From: G965229605 sp965229605
GTDB lineage: Bacteria > Pseudomonadota > Alphaproteobacteria > CBDDJK01
Reading direction: 5' to 3'
NCBI GenBank assembly: GCA_965229605.1
Contig: OZ245892.1
Coordinates: 496,001-560,000 of the forward strand
DNA: 64,000 nucleotides
The notes under the pieces were generated by a model, which worked only from the letters and a program-made list of their open reading frames with translations, made no database searches and was not told the DNA's origin. This document shows, in pieces, positions 24,742 to 33,875 of the stretch. A program made the position numbers and the translations under genes. The stretch's first letter is position 1. Each line of letters starts with the position of its first letter.

Positions 24742-26544
24742 ATGAGCCGTTCGCCAAAATCAAAACCGCCATTGCGCTCCCGCCAATGGTTTGACAATCC
24801 CGATGATCCGGAAATGACCGCCCTCTATCTGGAACGGTATCTGAATTACGGCTTAACCCGCGATGAATTACAGGCCGGAAAACCAATCATCGGCATTGCC
24901 CAGACCGGGTCCGACCTGTCGCCCTGCAACCGTCATCACCTGACCCTGAGTGAACGGGTGCGCGATGGTGTTCGCGCGGCTGGCGGCGTGCCGCTTGAAA
25001 TTCCAGTCCATCCTATTCAGGAAACCGGCAAGCGACCAACCGCCATGCTGGATCGCAATCTGGCCTATCTGTCACTGGTGGAAAGCCTGTTTGGCTATCC
25101 CATTGATGGCGTGGTCCTGAATATCGGCTGCGACAAGACAACTCCGGCCTTGCTGATGGCTGCTGCGACCGTTGATATCCCGGCCATTGCCCTGTCGGTT
25201 GGCCCGATGCTTAACGGATGGTTTCAAGGCAAACGCACCGGCTCTGGCACCATCGTCTGGAAAGCCCGGCAAATGCTGGCAGCCGGTGAAATTGACGATG
25301 ATGGCTTTATGGAACTTGTGGCCTCTGCCGCGCCATCAGTCGGCTATTGCAACACCATGGGCACCGCCACCACCATGAATTCATTGGCCGAGGCTTTGGG
25401 GATGCAGCTTCCTGGATCAGCCGCTATTCCCGCCCCTTACCGGGAGCGCGGGCAAATGGCCTATGCGGTTGGACTGCGCAGCGTTGAAATGGTCGAAGCC
25501 GACCTGCGGCCTTCAAAAATCCTGACCCGGGCCGCTTTTGAAAATGCCATCGTTGTCAATTCGGCGATTGGCGGGTCCACCAATGCGCCTATCCACCTGA
25601 ATGCGCTGGCCCGGCATGTCGGGGTGCCGCTGGATAATGATGACTGGCAAAAAATTGGCTATGACATCCCGTTGCTGGTCAATCTCCAGCCCGCTGGCGA
25701 TTATCTGGGCGAGGATTATCACCGGGCGGGCGGGGTGCCTGCGGTGATCGGGACTCTGCTGGAAGCCGGACTTTTGCCGCACCCGGAAGCTTTAACTGTC
25801 AGTGGCAAGACCATCAAAGAAAATTACGCCGGGGCCTCTGTTCAGGATAGCGATGTTATTCGGCCGATCTCTTCTCCTCTCAAACCGGCTGCTGGTTTCA
25901 TCAATCTGCGCGGCAATCTTTTTGACTCGGCAATTATGAAAACCAGCGTCATTGATGAAGATTTTCGCACGCGCTATCTGTCCAACCCCGATGACCCGCA
26001 AGCCTTTGAAGGTCGCGCCATCGTCTTTGACGGGCCAGAGGATTTCCACATCCGCATTGATGACCCGGCCTTGAATATTGATGAACATTGTATTTTATTC
26101 ATGCGCGGGGCAGGACCAATTGGCTATCCAGGCGGGGCGGAGGTCGTGAATATGCGCCCGCCAGCCTATCTGATTAAAAAGGGTGTGAATAGCTTGGCCT
26201 GTGTCGGCGATGGTCGCCAATCCGGGACCTCGGGTTCCCCGTCCATTTTGAATGCGTCGCCGGAGGCCGCAGACGGCGGCGGGCTGGCTCTTTTACAAAC
26301 AGGGGACCGGGTGCGCATTGATTTATTGAACGGGCGGGCCGATATGCTGGTGGACGATAGCGAACTGGCCCGCAGGCGTAGAGAACTTGAAGCAGGTGGC
26401 GGCTATCCCAGCCCGCCAAGCCAGTCCCCCTGGCAGGATATTTTCCGCGAAAGGGTGCGACCTTTTGCCGAGGGGATGGTTCTGGACGGGGCCCCGGATT
26501 TCAAGGGCATTGCCCATAAATCAGTCCCGCGCAATAACCACTAG
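24742..26544 (+). CDS. IlvD/Edd-family sugar-acid dehydratase (L-arabinonate/D-xylonate type)
   Basis: 600 residues. The three [2Fe-2S] ligands typical of sugar-acid dehydratases are Cys62 (DLSPCNRHH), Cys130 (NIGCDKTTPA) and Cys203 (VGYCNTMGTATTMN). The N-terminal strings LRSRQWFDNPDDP and ALYLERYLNYGLT are those of the L-arabinonate/D-xylonate dehydratase branch rather than dihydroxy-acid dehydratase (IlvD) or Edd. These enzymes remove water from an aldonate to give a 2-keto-3-deoxy acid, using Mg2+ and the cluster. GGGGAG lies about 10 bases before the ATG. No transporter, regulator or aldolase for a sugar acid is adjacent, so the exact substrate stays open. Confidence 0.85.
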   Translation: MSRSPKSKPPLRSRQWFDNPDDPEMTALYLERYLNYGLTRDELQAGKPIIGIAQTGSDLSPCNRHHLTLSERVRDGVRAAGGVPLEIPVHPIQETGKRPTAMLDRNLAYLSLVESLFGYPIDGVVLNIGCDKTTPALLMAAATVDIPAIALSVGPMLNGWFQGKRTGSGTIVWKARQMLAAGEIDDDGFMELVASAAPSVGYCNTMGTATTMNSLAEALGMQLPGSAAIPAPYRERGQMAYAVGLRSVEMVEADLRPSKILTRAAFENAIVVNSAIGGSTNAPIHLNALARHVGVPLDNDDWQKIGYDIPLLVNLQPAGDYLGEDYHRAGGVPAVIGTLLEAGLLPHPEALTVSGKTIKENYAGASVQDSDVIRPISSPLKPAAGFINLRGNLFDSAIMKTSVIDEDFRTRYLSNPDDPQAFEGRAIVFDGPEDFHIRIDDPALNIDEHCILFMRGAGPIGYPGGAEVVNMRPPAYLIKKGVNSLACVGDGRQSGTSGSPSILNASPEAADGGGLALLQTGDRVRIDLLNGRADMLVDDSELARRRRELEAGGGYPSPPSQSPWQDIFRERVRPFAEGMVLDGAPDFKGIAHKSVPRNNH

Positions 26545-26569
26545 GTGCTCGGAAAAAATTGTTGCTGCA

Positions 26570-27418
26570 TCAAGCAGGAGGGACGACCTTGCGTTCGCGC
26601 AAGAAGGTATAGATTCCGGCGGCGGCGATGATGGCGGCTCCGCCAAGCGTGGTCCAGGCCGGGATTTCATCAAAGAAAATATAGCCAAAGAAGATTCCGG
26701 CCAATACAATAGAATAGGTAAAGGGCTGGACGACAATCGCCTGCGCCATAAACAGGGCCTTGATCAGTAGAAAATGGGCGAGGGTTGCAATACAGCCGAT
26801 CAGCACCATCAGGCCAAAATCAAGCGGCTCCGGGGTCTTCCAATTATAGGGGGCAAGCAGGCTTGAGAAGATAAAGCCGATTCCGGTGACCCAGACCAGC
26901 ATGGCATTGGGGTTTTCGGTGCGGGTGAGGCGGCGGGTCATCAAGGTATAGGCCCCGAACATCAGCCCGCAGGAAAGCCCAAGCAGCATGGCGGGCTGGA
27001 AGTCAAAGCCGGGGCGCAGGACGAGCAAAACGCCGAAGAATCCGGCAAGCACGGCAAGGCGGCGGCGTGGTCCGACCGGTTCATTGAGCACGGAGAAAGA
27101 AAGCAGGGTCACAAAGAAGGGGAAAGTCAGGATCAATGTTTCAGCCATTGCCAGCGGCAGATAGCGAAAGCTTAGAATAGCGAGCAGTGTTTCAACCGCA
27201 AGAATTGCGGCGCGCAGGATATTCTGGACCGGGTGTCTGGTTGAGGAAAGCTGCGCCCAGTCGCCGCTGAGGGAAAGAATAAGCAGGGCCAGGCTGAAAG
27301 ACACCGCATAGCGCACCCATAAAATCTGAAAAACCGAGTAATCGGCGACCAGAAATTTTGAGACGGTGTCTTGAAGGGCAAAGAGGATAAAGGTGACGAT
27401 TGTCAGAGCAATCGCCAA
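26570..27418 (-). CDS. EamA-family (DMT superfamily) transporter
   Basis: About 282 residues with ten predicted membrane helices in two EamA halves, for example TIVTFILFALQDTVSKF at the start and VLAGIFFGYIFFDEIPAWTTLGGAAIIAAAG near the end (quoted as landmarks). The short basic C-terminus (LRERKV) is usual. These are drug/metabolite exporters; the substrate is unknown. The start is uncertain. The only ATG upstream (27562) lies deep in rpsU, so I take TTG at 27418, just before the first helix; a TTG at 27484 would overlap rpsU by 20 bases. It is probably co-transcribed with rpsU and converges on the dehydratase gene (25-base gap). Confidence 0.8.
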   Translation of the reverse strand: MAIALTIVTFILFALQDTVSKFLVADYSVFQILWVRYAVSFSLALLILSLSGDWAQLSSTRHPVQNILRAAILAVETLLAILSFRYLPLAMAETLILTFPFFVTLLSFSVLNEPVGPRRRLAVLAGFFGVLLVLRPGFDFQPAMLLGLSCGLMFGAYTLMTRRLTRTENPNAMLVWVTGIGFIFSSLLAPYNWKTPEPLDFGLMVLIGCIATLAHFLLIKALFMAQAIVVQPFTYSIVLAGIFFGYIFFDEIPAWTTLGGAAIIAAAGIYTFLRERKVVPPA

Positions 27419-27464
27419 ACTTGCCTGTGACCCTGAAGAGGGCTGGGGTAAAGAGAAGGGGAGT

Positions 27465-27668
27465 CTAATATCCTTCGCGCTCAAAGCGTTTGCGCAGCAG
27501 CTTGCGGTGACGGCGGGCGGCTTCGGCCTTTTCGCGGTCCCGTTTTTCTGACGGTTTTTCAAAGTGGCGGCGCAATTTCATTTCACGAAAAAGGCCTTCA
27601 CGCTGCATTTTCTTTTTCAGCACCCGCAAGGCCTGATCAACATTATTTTCACGGACGATAACTTGCAA
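27465..27668 (-). CDS. rpsU: 30S ribosomal protein bS21, TTG start
   Basis: 67 residues, highly basic, with the invariant VRENNVDQALRVLKKKMQREG and MKLRRHFEKPSEKR of bS21. This small-subunit protein helps initiation at Shine-Dalgarno sites. The first codon is TTG (27666-27668), preceded by GAGGG at 6 bases; no ATG exists at the family start position. The length matches alphaproteobacterial homologues. Confidence 0.95.
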   Translation of the reverse strand: MQVIVRENNVDQALRVLKKKMQREGLFREMKLRRHFEKPSEKRDREKAEAARRHRKLLRKRFEREGY

Positions 27669-27849
27669 TGGAAACCCTCTATAGTCTGGTGGTGATAGTC
27701 AAATTGTCCAGGCCCTATAAAACGATTAAAAACAGACAGGTCCTGATTTTGGAGTGTGCCTAGCATATTGCGCAGGATTTGCAACCTTATTCTTTTTGGC
27801 GTATTTATAATAATAATCAAAACAGATAATGGTGTGATAAGGAAGTCTC

Positions 27850-28263
27850 ATGCGTAAAACTCATCAGGCTCTGGTCAGATGTATGACCCTGGCCTCTGCC
27901 GCCGATAGCCAACTGCGACTGGAAGAAACCCGGATGATCGGCTCGCTGGCCCTGCATCTGCCAGTCTTTGCAGCCTTTGACCTCAAAAGCTTGCCGCAGC
28001 TTGTCGATGATTGCCTGTCGCGCCTTAATGAATCCGAAGATGCGCTTGATACCCTGCTGGATGAATTGAAAGCCGATCTGCCCGCCGATATGTATGAAAC
28101 AGCCTATGCTTTGGCGGTAGAGGTCATGGCCTCCAACCTGCATGTCGGGCAGGAAGAATTGACATTCCTGCAAATGCTGCGGCAAAAACTGGAGCTGGAC
28201 CGGCTGGTCTGCACCGGGATCGAGCGCGGGGCAAGAGCGCGCTTTAACCCCGGACTCCTGTAA
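27850..28263 (+). CDS. TerB-like domain protein
   Basis: 137 residues, all helical and acidic, with no signal peptide. The pattern of helices, starting ALVRCMTLASAADSQLRLEE, then MIGSLA, and ending AYALAVEVMASNLHVGQEELTFLQMLRQKLEL, is that of the TerB (tellurite-resistance B-like) fold, where Asp and Glu residues in the loops bind metal. The D-S/G-Q-L-R-L-E-E and V-G-Q-E-E-L loops are the two symmetric acidic sites. There are no other ter genes, so a tellurite role is not implied. It lies 6 bases upstream of the binding-protein gene and is divergent from rpsU. Confidence 0.7.
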   Translation: MRKTHQALVRCMTLASAADSQLRLEETRMIGSLALHLPVFAAFDLKSLPQLVDDCLSRLNESEDALDTLLDELKADLPADMYETAYALAVEVMASNLHVGQEELTFLQMLRQKLELDRLVCTGIERGARARFNPGLL

Positions 28264-28269
28264 TCCCTT

Positions 28270-29928
28270 ATGAATCTGCGCGTAATTATGCAAAAGACCA
28301 AACGGCGTTACCCTTTTTTTTATGTGCCTTTTCTGGGCATATGCCTGACCGTGCTGATCAGCCTGGCAAGCGCAAGCCAGCAGCAAAGCCAGGCCCTGAC
28401 CTTTTGTGCGCCAGGCGAAGAACAGCACTTTAATCCTGCCCTGAAGCCTGAGGACCCGGCCAATCTTGCCTATGCCCGTCTTATCTTCGACCGGTTGCTT
28501 GAATTTAGAGAAGGCACGTTTGAATTGCACCCCGGTCTTGCTGAAAGTTATAGTTTTTCTTCTGATGCCAAGTCCATCACCTTGAACCTTAGACGCAAAG
28601 TGCGCTTTCACACGATGGCGCACTTCCAGCCGACGCGCTATTTTAATGCCGATGATGTGCTGTTCACCTTTGCCCGCATAACCGATAACGAACATCCGCT
28701 GCATGGCACCTATGGCACCGAATATGCCGATGACGTCACGACGATTGCCCGCAAAATTGAGCAGGTTGTCAAACTTGACCGCTATACGGTGCGGATTGAC
28801 TTGCGAGTCCCGGATATTTCAGCGCTCTATCTGCTGGCGCTTGATTCTGCATCAATTATATCCGCCGAATATGCAGAAGCCATGATCAGTATCGAAAAGC
28901 CGGAAGTTGTTGACCGGATTCCGATTGGCACCGGGGCTTATCGGCTGGCGGCCCATTTTCGCGGCACCTTGATGAATTTGCGCGATGTGCCTGAATCCTG
29001 GCATACCGAGCGCGGGTCCCCGAATATCCTGATCACCCCGATTGAAGGAGAGGACGAATGGTATACCCGCTCAAAGGCCAGCCAATGCGATATTATTCCG
29101 CCTCTGTCGGCAGAAAAGGCTGAACAATTCGCCAGTGACCCGGACTATAAGATATTGCGCGGGGATTCGGGAAAAGTGATCACGGTGGCGATCAATACCC
29201 GGATTCCTGATTTAAACAATGCGGCTGTCCGGCAGGGGATGGCGATGTCGGTGAATAAAAGCCTGATTCTGGACACGGTTTTCGAGCGCAAGGCAGCCCT
29301 GGCAAGCAGCTTGCTCTCGCCGTCTTCCTGGGCGCATCATAGTCAGTTGCAGGAAGTCCCCTATAGTGTCAGTGAATCACGCAGCCTTTTGCTGCAAGCG
29401 ATCCCGGACGAGCTGGAGATCAATTTATGGGTGCCGGATTCGCCAACAAAATGGATTGATGACCCTGATTTGCTGGGCGAGATTTTAAAGGCCGACTGGA
29501 CGACCGCCGGGCTAGAGATCAATATTGTGAAAGTGTCGCAAGAGGAAATGAAAGAAGTTCTGCGCAATCCGGACCGCAACGGGGCGATTATTTTTACACA
29601 TAACGGGATTGTCGGGGACCCGGGGCTGGTGATGGAGACTCTTATTGGCTGCGAAAAAGAAAACCAGGTCCATCCGACTCACTGGTGCAATGTTATTTTT
29701 GAAACCTTTTTGGAAATTGCCCGGACCGGGGCGGCCCTTGCAGACCAGCAGGAAATTTATTTTCGCGCACAAGAGGTTTTGGCGGAAGAATTACCGATGA
29801 TTCCGATTGCCTATCCGTATCAATATACGGCGATCCGGCGGGAAGTTCAGAATTATGTCTTGAATCCGCTTGGTATTGTTGACCTGCGCCTGGTCACCAT
29901 TGTCCATGATGAACCCAGCGCGGAATAG
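28270..29928 (+). CDS. Peptide/nickel-type ABC transporter substrate-binding protein (family 5)
   Basis: 552 residues. An N-terminal signal peptide (basic KTKRRY, hydrophobic core about 17-35, cut near SAS-Q) directs export. The mature protein has the family 5 pattern: CAPGEEQHFNPAL, then YARLIFDRLLEF, HPGLAESYSF, VRFHTMAHF, ADDVLFTFARI, GTGAYRL, and near the C-terminus RAQEVLAEELPMIPIAYPYQYTAI. Relatives bind oligopeptides, dipeptides, heme or antimicrobial peptides (OppA, DppA, SapA). The pattern VRFH..FN.DDV is closest to the Dpp/Sap group. No permease or ATPase genes are near, so it must share a transporter encoded elsewhere. Start codons at 28270 and 28288 are both possible; neither has a clear ribosome site. 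Confidence 0.85.
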   Translation: MNLRVIMQKTKRRYPFFYVPFLGICLTVLISLASASQQQSQALTFCAPGEEQHFNPALKPEDPANLAYARLIFDRLLEFREGTFELHPGLAESYSFSSDAKSITLNLRRKVRFHTMAHFQPTRYFNADDVLFTFARITDNEHPLHGTYGTEYADDVTTIARKIEQVVKLDRYTVRIDLRVPDISALYLLALDSASIISAEYAEAMISIEKPEVVDRIPIGTGAYRLAAHFRGTLMNLRDVPESWHTERGSPNILITPIEGEDEWYTRSKASQCDIIPPLSAEKAEQFASDPDYKILRGDSGKVITVAINTRIPDLNNAAVRQGMAMSVNKSLILDTVFERKAALASSLLSPSSWAHHSQLQEVPYSVSESRSLLLQAIPDELEINLWVPDSPTKWIDDPDLLGEILKADWTTAGLEINIVKVSQEEMKEVLRNPDRNGAIIFTHNGIVGDPGLVMETLIGCEKENQVHPTHWCNVIFETFLEIARTGAALADQQEIYFRAQEVLAEELPMIPIAYPYQYTAIRREVQNYVLNPLGIVDLRLVTIVHDEPSAE

Positions 29929-29951
29929 AAAAAAGAAGCGCGGAATAACCG

Positions 29952-31304
29952 TTATTGATGGCGTAAAGACCCGTCCAGGCTGCGCATGATCGGCAGCAGG
30001 ATATATTCTGCCACCCGCTTGTTGCCGGTCACAATATCAACCGTCACCGTCATGCCGGAAGAGATTTTTAACTCGTTGCCTTCGCGGTCAAATAATAATT
30101 CATCGCTTGCCGCGCGCACCCGGTAAAATTCAGATGTCCCGGCTTGTTTGCCTGCATCCTCGTCGGTGATGGTATCGGAACTGATCCCGATGACCTGCCC
30201 GTTCAAAGAGCCATAACGCACCGCATCAAAAGCCGAGACCTTGATGCGGACCGGCTGACCAAGTTTGATAAAGCCGATTTCGGACGGCGGGATCAGGATT
30301 TCAGCAATCAGCTTGTCCTCGACCGGGACAATTTCGGCAACGTCTCCACCCGGTTTGATCACTTCACCGGGCGCGGTCACATAAAGCTGGTTGACGATCC
30401 CGTCAATCGGAGAGAGGACCTGGGTGCGGGTCAAAGCCTCCTGCCGGTCTCTTAGCACCGCACGCGATGACTGGGCTTCGGCCTTGGTTTCGGTTAATTG
30501 CTGCACAACATCATAGCGGAAAGATTCGCTGTATTTCTGCCGTTGTGCCCGCACTTCGGTCAGTTCGGACTCCAGCATCGGCAAATTGGCTTCAAGACTT
30601 GCAATCGTCAGCTGGGTGTCAATCAGCTGGTTGCGCTTTTCATCCATTTCCAGCCGGGATACATCGCGGGCCCCGCGCAAATTCTCATAGGCCCGGATGG
30701 TGCCGCTGAGGATATTCATTTTTTCGCGGTGCAGGGCCAGTTCCTTGCGGATAGAGTTCTTTTCCTGGCGCATACGCTCCTCGCGCTTGTCAAACTCGGT
30801 GATATTGGCGTTATATTCCGCCCGCGCCGAATCATAGGCCACTTTTTCCTGAAAAATAATGTCCGGCAGTTGCTCTTGAACCTCGCTGGCAAAAACAGGG
30901 GCTGGCGCATTGCGCTCGTCAAGATTGGCCAGAGCCTCGAGCCGCCCGATCTTGCCAAGCGCATAAAGCAGACGGGTTTGCACACTCTCCAGCTCTGATT
31001 CGGCCTTGGTATTGTCAATCACAACAATCGGCTGGCCGGTTTCAACCAGCTCCCCTTCCTCTGCCAGAATGGAATAGACAATGCCGCCTTCAAAATGCTG
31101 GACCACCTTCACTTTTGATGACGGAATGACCTTGCCAGACCCGCGCGTCATGGTCTCCATCCGGCTGAAAGAGGCCCAGATGATAAAGGCAATCAGCAAC
31201 CCCAGAATGCCGAGCAGCAGCAAACGGGCTGTCCAGGTTTCTTCCTTTTCAACCAGTGCCGAATATTCGCGCGGGCTGAGATGATATTGGTCCATCGCAC
31301 TCAT
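29952..31304 (-). CDS. Type I secretion periplasmic adaptor (HlyD family)
   Basis: 450 residues. One membrane helix (about 29-47, LLLGILGLLIAFIIWASF) follows a cytoplasmic N-terminus. It is followed by a lipoyl/barrel-sandwich half (RGSGKVIPSSKVKVVQHFEGGIVYSILAEEGELVE), a long charged alpha-helical hairpin (about 110-300), and the returning half (LSPIDGIVNQLYVTAPGEVIKPGGDVAEIVP). The C-terminal 'VDIVTGNKRVAEYILLPI' is the standard ending of HlyD/LapC-type adaptors. It bridges the inner-membrane ABC transporter to an outer-membrane TolC-type channel. It lies 34 bases downstream of the ABC transporter gene and belongs to the adhesin secretion locus. No tolC is in the window. Confidence 0.93.
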   Translation of the reverse strand: MSAMDQYHLSPREYSALVEKEETWTARLLLLGILGLLIAFIIWASFSRMETMTRGSGKVIPSSKVKVVQHFEGGIVYSILAEEGELVETGQPIVVIDNTKAESELESVQTRLLYALGKIGRLEALANLDERNAPAPVFASEVQEQLPDIIFQEKVAYDSARAEYNANITEFDKREERMRQEKNSIRKELALHREKMNILSGTIRAYENLRGARDVSRLEMDEKRNQLIDTQLTIASLEANLPMLESELTEVRAQRQKYSESFRYDVVQQLTETKAEAQSSRAVLRDRQEALTRTQVLSPIDGIVNQLYVTAPGEVIKPGGDVAEIVPVEDKLIAEILIPPSEIGFIKLGQPVRIKVSAFDAVRYGSLNGQVIGISSDTITDEDAGKQAGTSEFYRVRAASDELLFDREGNELKISSGMTVTVDIVTGNKRVAEYILLPIMRSLDGSLRHQ

Positions 31305-31338
31305 GGCGTTATACCCTTTTCAATATAATTCAAACTGT

Positions 31339-33747
31339 TCAGGCAGCACGGCTGGCGGCACCGGACAAGCGGCGCAGCACGTCATCGCGTCCGCCGTCCA
31401 TGACAATACTTCCTTTTTCCATTGCAATCACCCGGTCCACAACTTTCAAAAGCCGGGGCTGGTGGGTGACCAGAATAATCGTGCGATCTTTTGGCTGTTC
31501 TTGCAATGTGCGTAAGAGCATATTTTCGGTATAGCCATCAAGCGAATTCGTTGGTTCATCGAGAATAAGCACCTGTCCATTTTTGACAAAGGTACGGGCA
31601 AGCGAAAGGGCTTGGCGTTGCCCGCCGGAGAGGTTGCGGCCCATTTCGCCGACATCCATCATCATGCCGTCGGGGTGATTGGCGGTGAAGACATCGACGC
31701 CTGTTTGCTTGCAGGCGACCAGAATATCGTCTTTGGTGGCCTGATCGCTTCCAAACCGGACATTATCGAGAAGCGTGCCTGAGAAGATAAAGGGGTCTTG
31801 CGAGGCATAGGCAATGGCGCGGCGCAATGTTCGGGGGTTATACTGGCGGTTTTCGATACCGCCGACCTGGACGACTCCGTTATCGGGTTCATAGATTCCG
31901 AGCATGAGTTTTGAGAGGGTTGATTTTCCGCTGCCGGAGGGTCCGATAATGCCGACTCGTTCGCCTGGCGCGATTTTCATATTGAGGTTATTGATGATTG
32001 AGACCGAGGTTTCGGGATAGGTAAAGGTGACTTTATGGAAGGTGATGGAGCCGTCCTGGACGGGTCTGTCGATAAAGTCTCCTTCGCGGACCCATTCGCT
32101 TTCTTTTGATGTAAATTCTTCGATGACATCGAGGGAGATTCGGACTTGCTTGGAGCGAGCAAGCAGGCTGGACATTTTGGTATAGGGGGCGAGTGCGCGG
32201 GCGACGAGCATGGTTGCGCCGATGATTGCGCCCATGCTGATTTCGTTGGCTGCGACGAGATAGACGCCATAGATAAGGATGGCGACTCTTGACATATTTG
32301 TGAAGAATTTGGAGACACTGTTGGCGATGACGGTGACCATTCGCATGGTTCGGCTGGAGTCAGCGGCGATTTCGACGGCATCTTCCCATCTGTGCTGAAA
32401 GGTGCTTTCAGCGGTGAGGCTTTTGATGGTTTCCATGCCTGAGAGTCCTTCGAGGAGGACGGAATTTTTATCGGCCCCGGATTGCATATTTGCGCGGATT
32501 GACCGTTCGATAAAGAGTTGAAGCGCGAAATTGATGACGACCATTCCGGGTCCAAAGAGGATGGGGATGATGCAAAGCGGTCCTGCGATGAGGTAGATGG
32601 CGAAGATAAACAGCAGGGAGAAGGGGACATCGATAAGGCCTGACATTGACATTGAGGAGAAGAATTCGCGGACATTTTCGAATTCTCTGAATGTATGTGC
32701 GAAGGAGTTTGAGCGCAGGGGTCTGTCTTTTGCTTTGATGGCCATGACTCTTGAAAAGAGGTCGGAGGAGGCTTTCATATCGATTTTTCGCCCTGCGGTA
32801 TCGAGGAAGTATGATTTGAGGTTTTCGATAATGAATCCGAAGGCATAGGCGATGGTGACGCCGATGGACAGCACCCATAGCGTATCGAAGGACAGGGTTG
32901 GCAGCACGCGGTCATAGACCTGCATGGTATAGAATGATCCGAGCACCAGCATGATGTTTAGGAGGGCTGTTGCGACTCCGGCATAGACATATCCTTTCCA
33001 CTGGGATCGGACGACGGGCCAGAACCAGCTTTCGGCGCGGGCGATTCCGGTGAGTTTATGTTCTTCTGGTTTGCTGGAGGCTTTGGTGAGTTGTCGTTTT
33101 ATTTTATAGACTTTTTCGGGCAGGAAGGCTGGGACGGCTTGTGCGGGAAAGGTCTTTGGGGCTTGGGCTTCGCCTTCTTGCAGTCCCATGACATCGAGCG
33201 AGCCGTCCAGGTTCCAGCGCAGTCCGATAGCGAATCGTCCATTTGGCAGTGGAATGAGGAAGGGGGCGGGGACGGTTGATTTTCGTGAAAGCGGTTTGAC
33301 GAGGGAGGCTTTGAATCCGGCCTGTTTGATGGCCCTTTCGTGTCCGCGCGGGGCGATCAGTCCGTCTTCGATGGGCAGTCCGGCGCGGATGGCATCGCGG
33401 GTTACGGGGGCGCGCATCATGGCGGTTAGCCGCTCCAGCAGGATTTCAAGCGGCGTGCCAACGGCAGTTGATTGCTGTTGGGGGGATTGTTGAGCGGGGG
33501 CTTGTTGTGCAGCGGGTGCAGCTGGTTGAGGCGCAACAGGTGCTTGTGTGGCGGGTTGGGGGGCAGGTGCTTGTGTGACGGGTTGGGGGGTCGCCATCCC
33601 CTCTGCATTCATTCCGGGCAGTGGCGGGGGCGCAATTTTGGTGCGAATCCCGGTTGGCGCATTATTCTGCGTGTTTTGCGCAGCCGGTTGAGGTTGCGCA
33701 AATTGGGAGGGATCAAAGAGATTTGCAGGCGGGTCGGTCTTGCTCAT
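31339..33747 (-). CDS. Type I secretion ABC transporter (LapB-like) with long Pro/Gln/Ala-rich N-terminus
   Basis: 802 residues. Residues 1-95 are low-complexity, rich in Pro, Ala, Gln and Thr. Residues about 95-215 resemble a degenerate C39 peptidase-like domain (LERLTAMM, LPIEDGLIAP, RFAIGLRWNLDG) without the catalytic Cys; such domains recognise the substrate rather than cleave it. Residues about 245-540 are the membrane domain (GYVYAGVATALLNIMLVLGSFYTMQVYDRVLP). The ATPase domain has Walker A GPSGSGKST, signature LSGGQRQALSLAR and Walker B VLILDEPTNSLD. It powers export of the giant adhesin encoded upstream on the same strand (128-base gap). Codon choice in the membrane-domain part (many TTC, TAC, ATC and TCA codons) differs from its neighbours. 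Confidence 0.93.
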   Translation of the reverse strand: MSKTDPPANLFDPSQFAQPQPAAQNTQNNAPTGIRTKIAPPPLPGMNAEGMATPQPVTQAPAPQPATQAPVAPQPAAPAAQQAPAQQSPQQQSTAVGTPLEILLERLTAMMRAPVTRDAIRAGLPIEDGLIAPRGHERAIKQAGFKASLVKPLSRKSTVPAPFLIPLPNGRFAIGLRWNLDGSLDVMGLQEGEAQAPKTFPAQAVPAFLPEKVYKIKRQLTKASSKPEEHKLTGIARAESWFWPVVRSQWKGYVYAGVATALLNIMLVLGSFYTMQVYDRVLPTLSFDTLWVLSIGVTIAYAFGFIIENLKSYFLDTAGRKIDMKASSDLFSRVMAIKAKDRPLRSNSFAHTFREFENVREFFSSMSMSGLIDVPFSLLFIFAIYLIAGPLCIIPILFGPGMVVINFALQLFIERSIRANMQSGADKNSVLLEGLSGMETIKSLTAESTFQHRWEDAVEIAADSSRTMRMVTVIANSVSKFFTNMSRVAILIYGVYLVAANEISMGAIIGATMLVARALAPYTKMSSLLARSKQVRISLDVIEEFTSKESEWVREGDFIDRPVQDGSITFHKVTFTYPETSVSIINNLNMKIAPGERVGIIGPSGSGKSTLSKLMLGIYEPDNGVVQVGGIENRQYNPRTLRRAIAYASQDPFIFSGTLLDNVRFGSDQATKDDILVACKQTGVDVFTANHPDGMMMDVGEMGRNLSGGQRQALSLARTFVKNGQVLILDEPTNSLDGYTENMLLRTLQEQPKDRTIILVTHQPRLLKVVDRVIAMEKGSIVMDGGRDDVLRRLSGAASRAA

Positions 33748-33875
33748 TGCACGGTTATAGCACAGATGAACAAGCGTTTCACCCTATAATCTTCACCTAA
33801 AAAATCAATCACCAGGTCCCCACCTTGCATGTTAAACAGATTCTCCCGTCAGTATTCGATCTGCTTTTATGGGCC

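Noticed and set aside
27850..28263. Tellurite resistance operon
   Set aside because: Only the TerB-like fold is present; no terA, terC, terD or terZ nearby.
27817..28704. 295-codon open frame on the minus strand
   Set aside because: It lies antisense to the TerB-like gene and the start of the binding protein, both of which have clear family motifs; its translation is Gln/Lys-rich and matches nothing.
31977..32675. 232-codon alternate frame inside the secretion ATPase
   Set aside because: A Ser/Pro-rich translation produced by the biased codon use of the real gene; the ATPase frame carries all the motifs.
33748..33875. Strong intrinsic terminator after the adhesin
   Set aside because: Only short imperfect stems (CAGAT/ATCTG) without a U-run; not enough to call.
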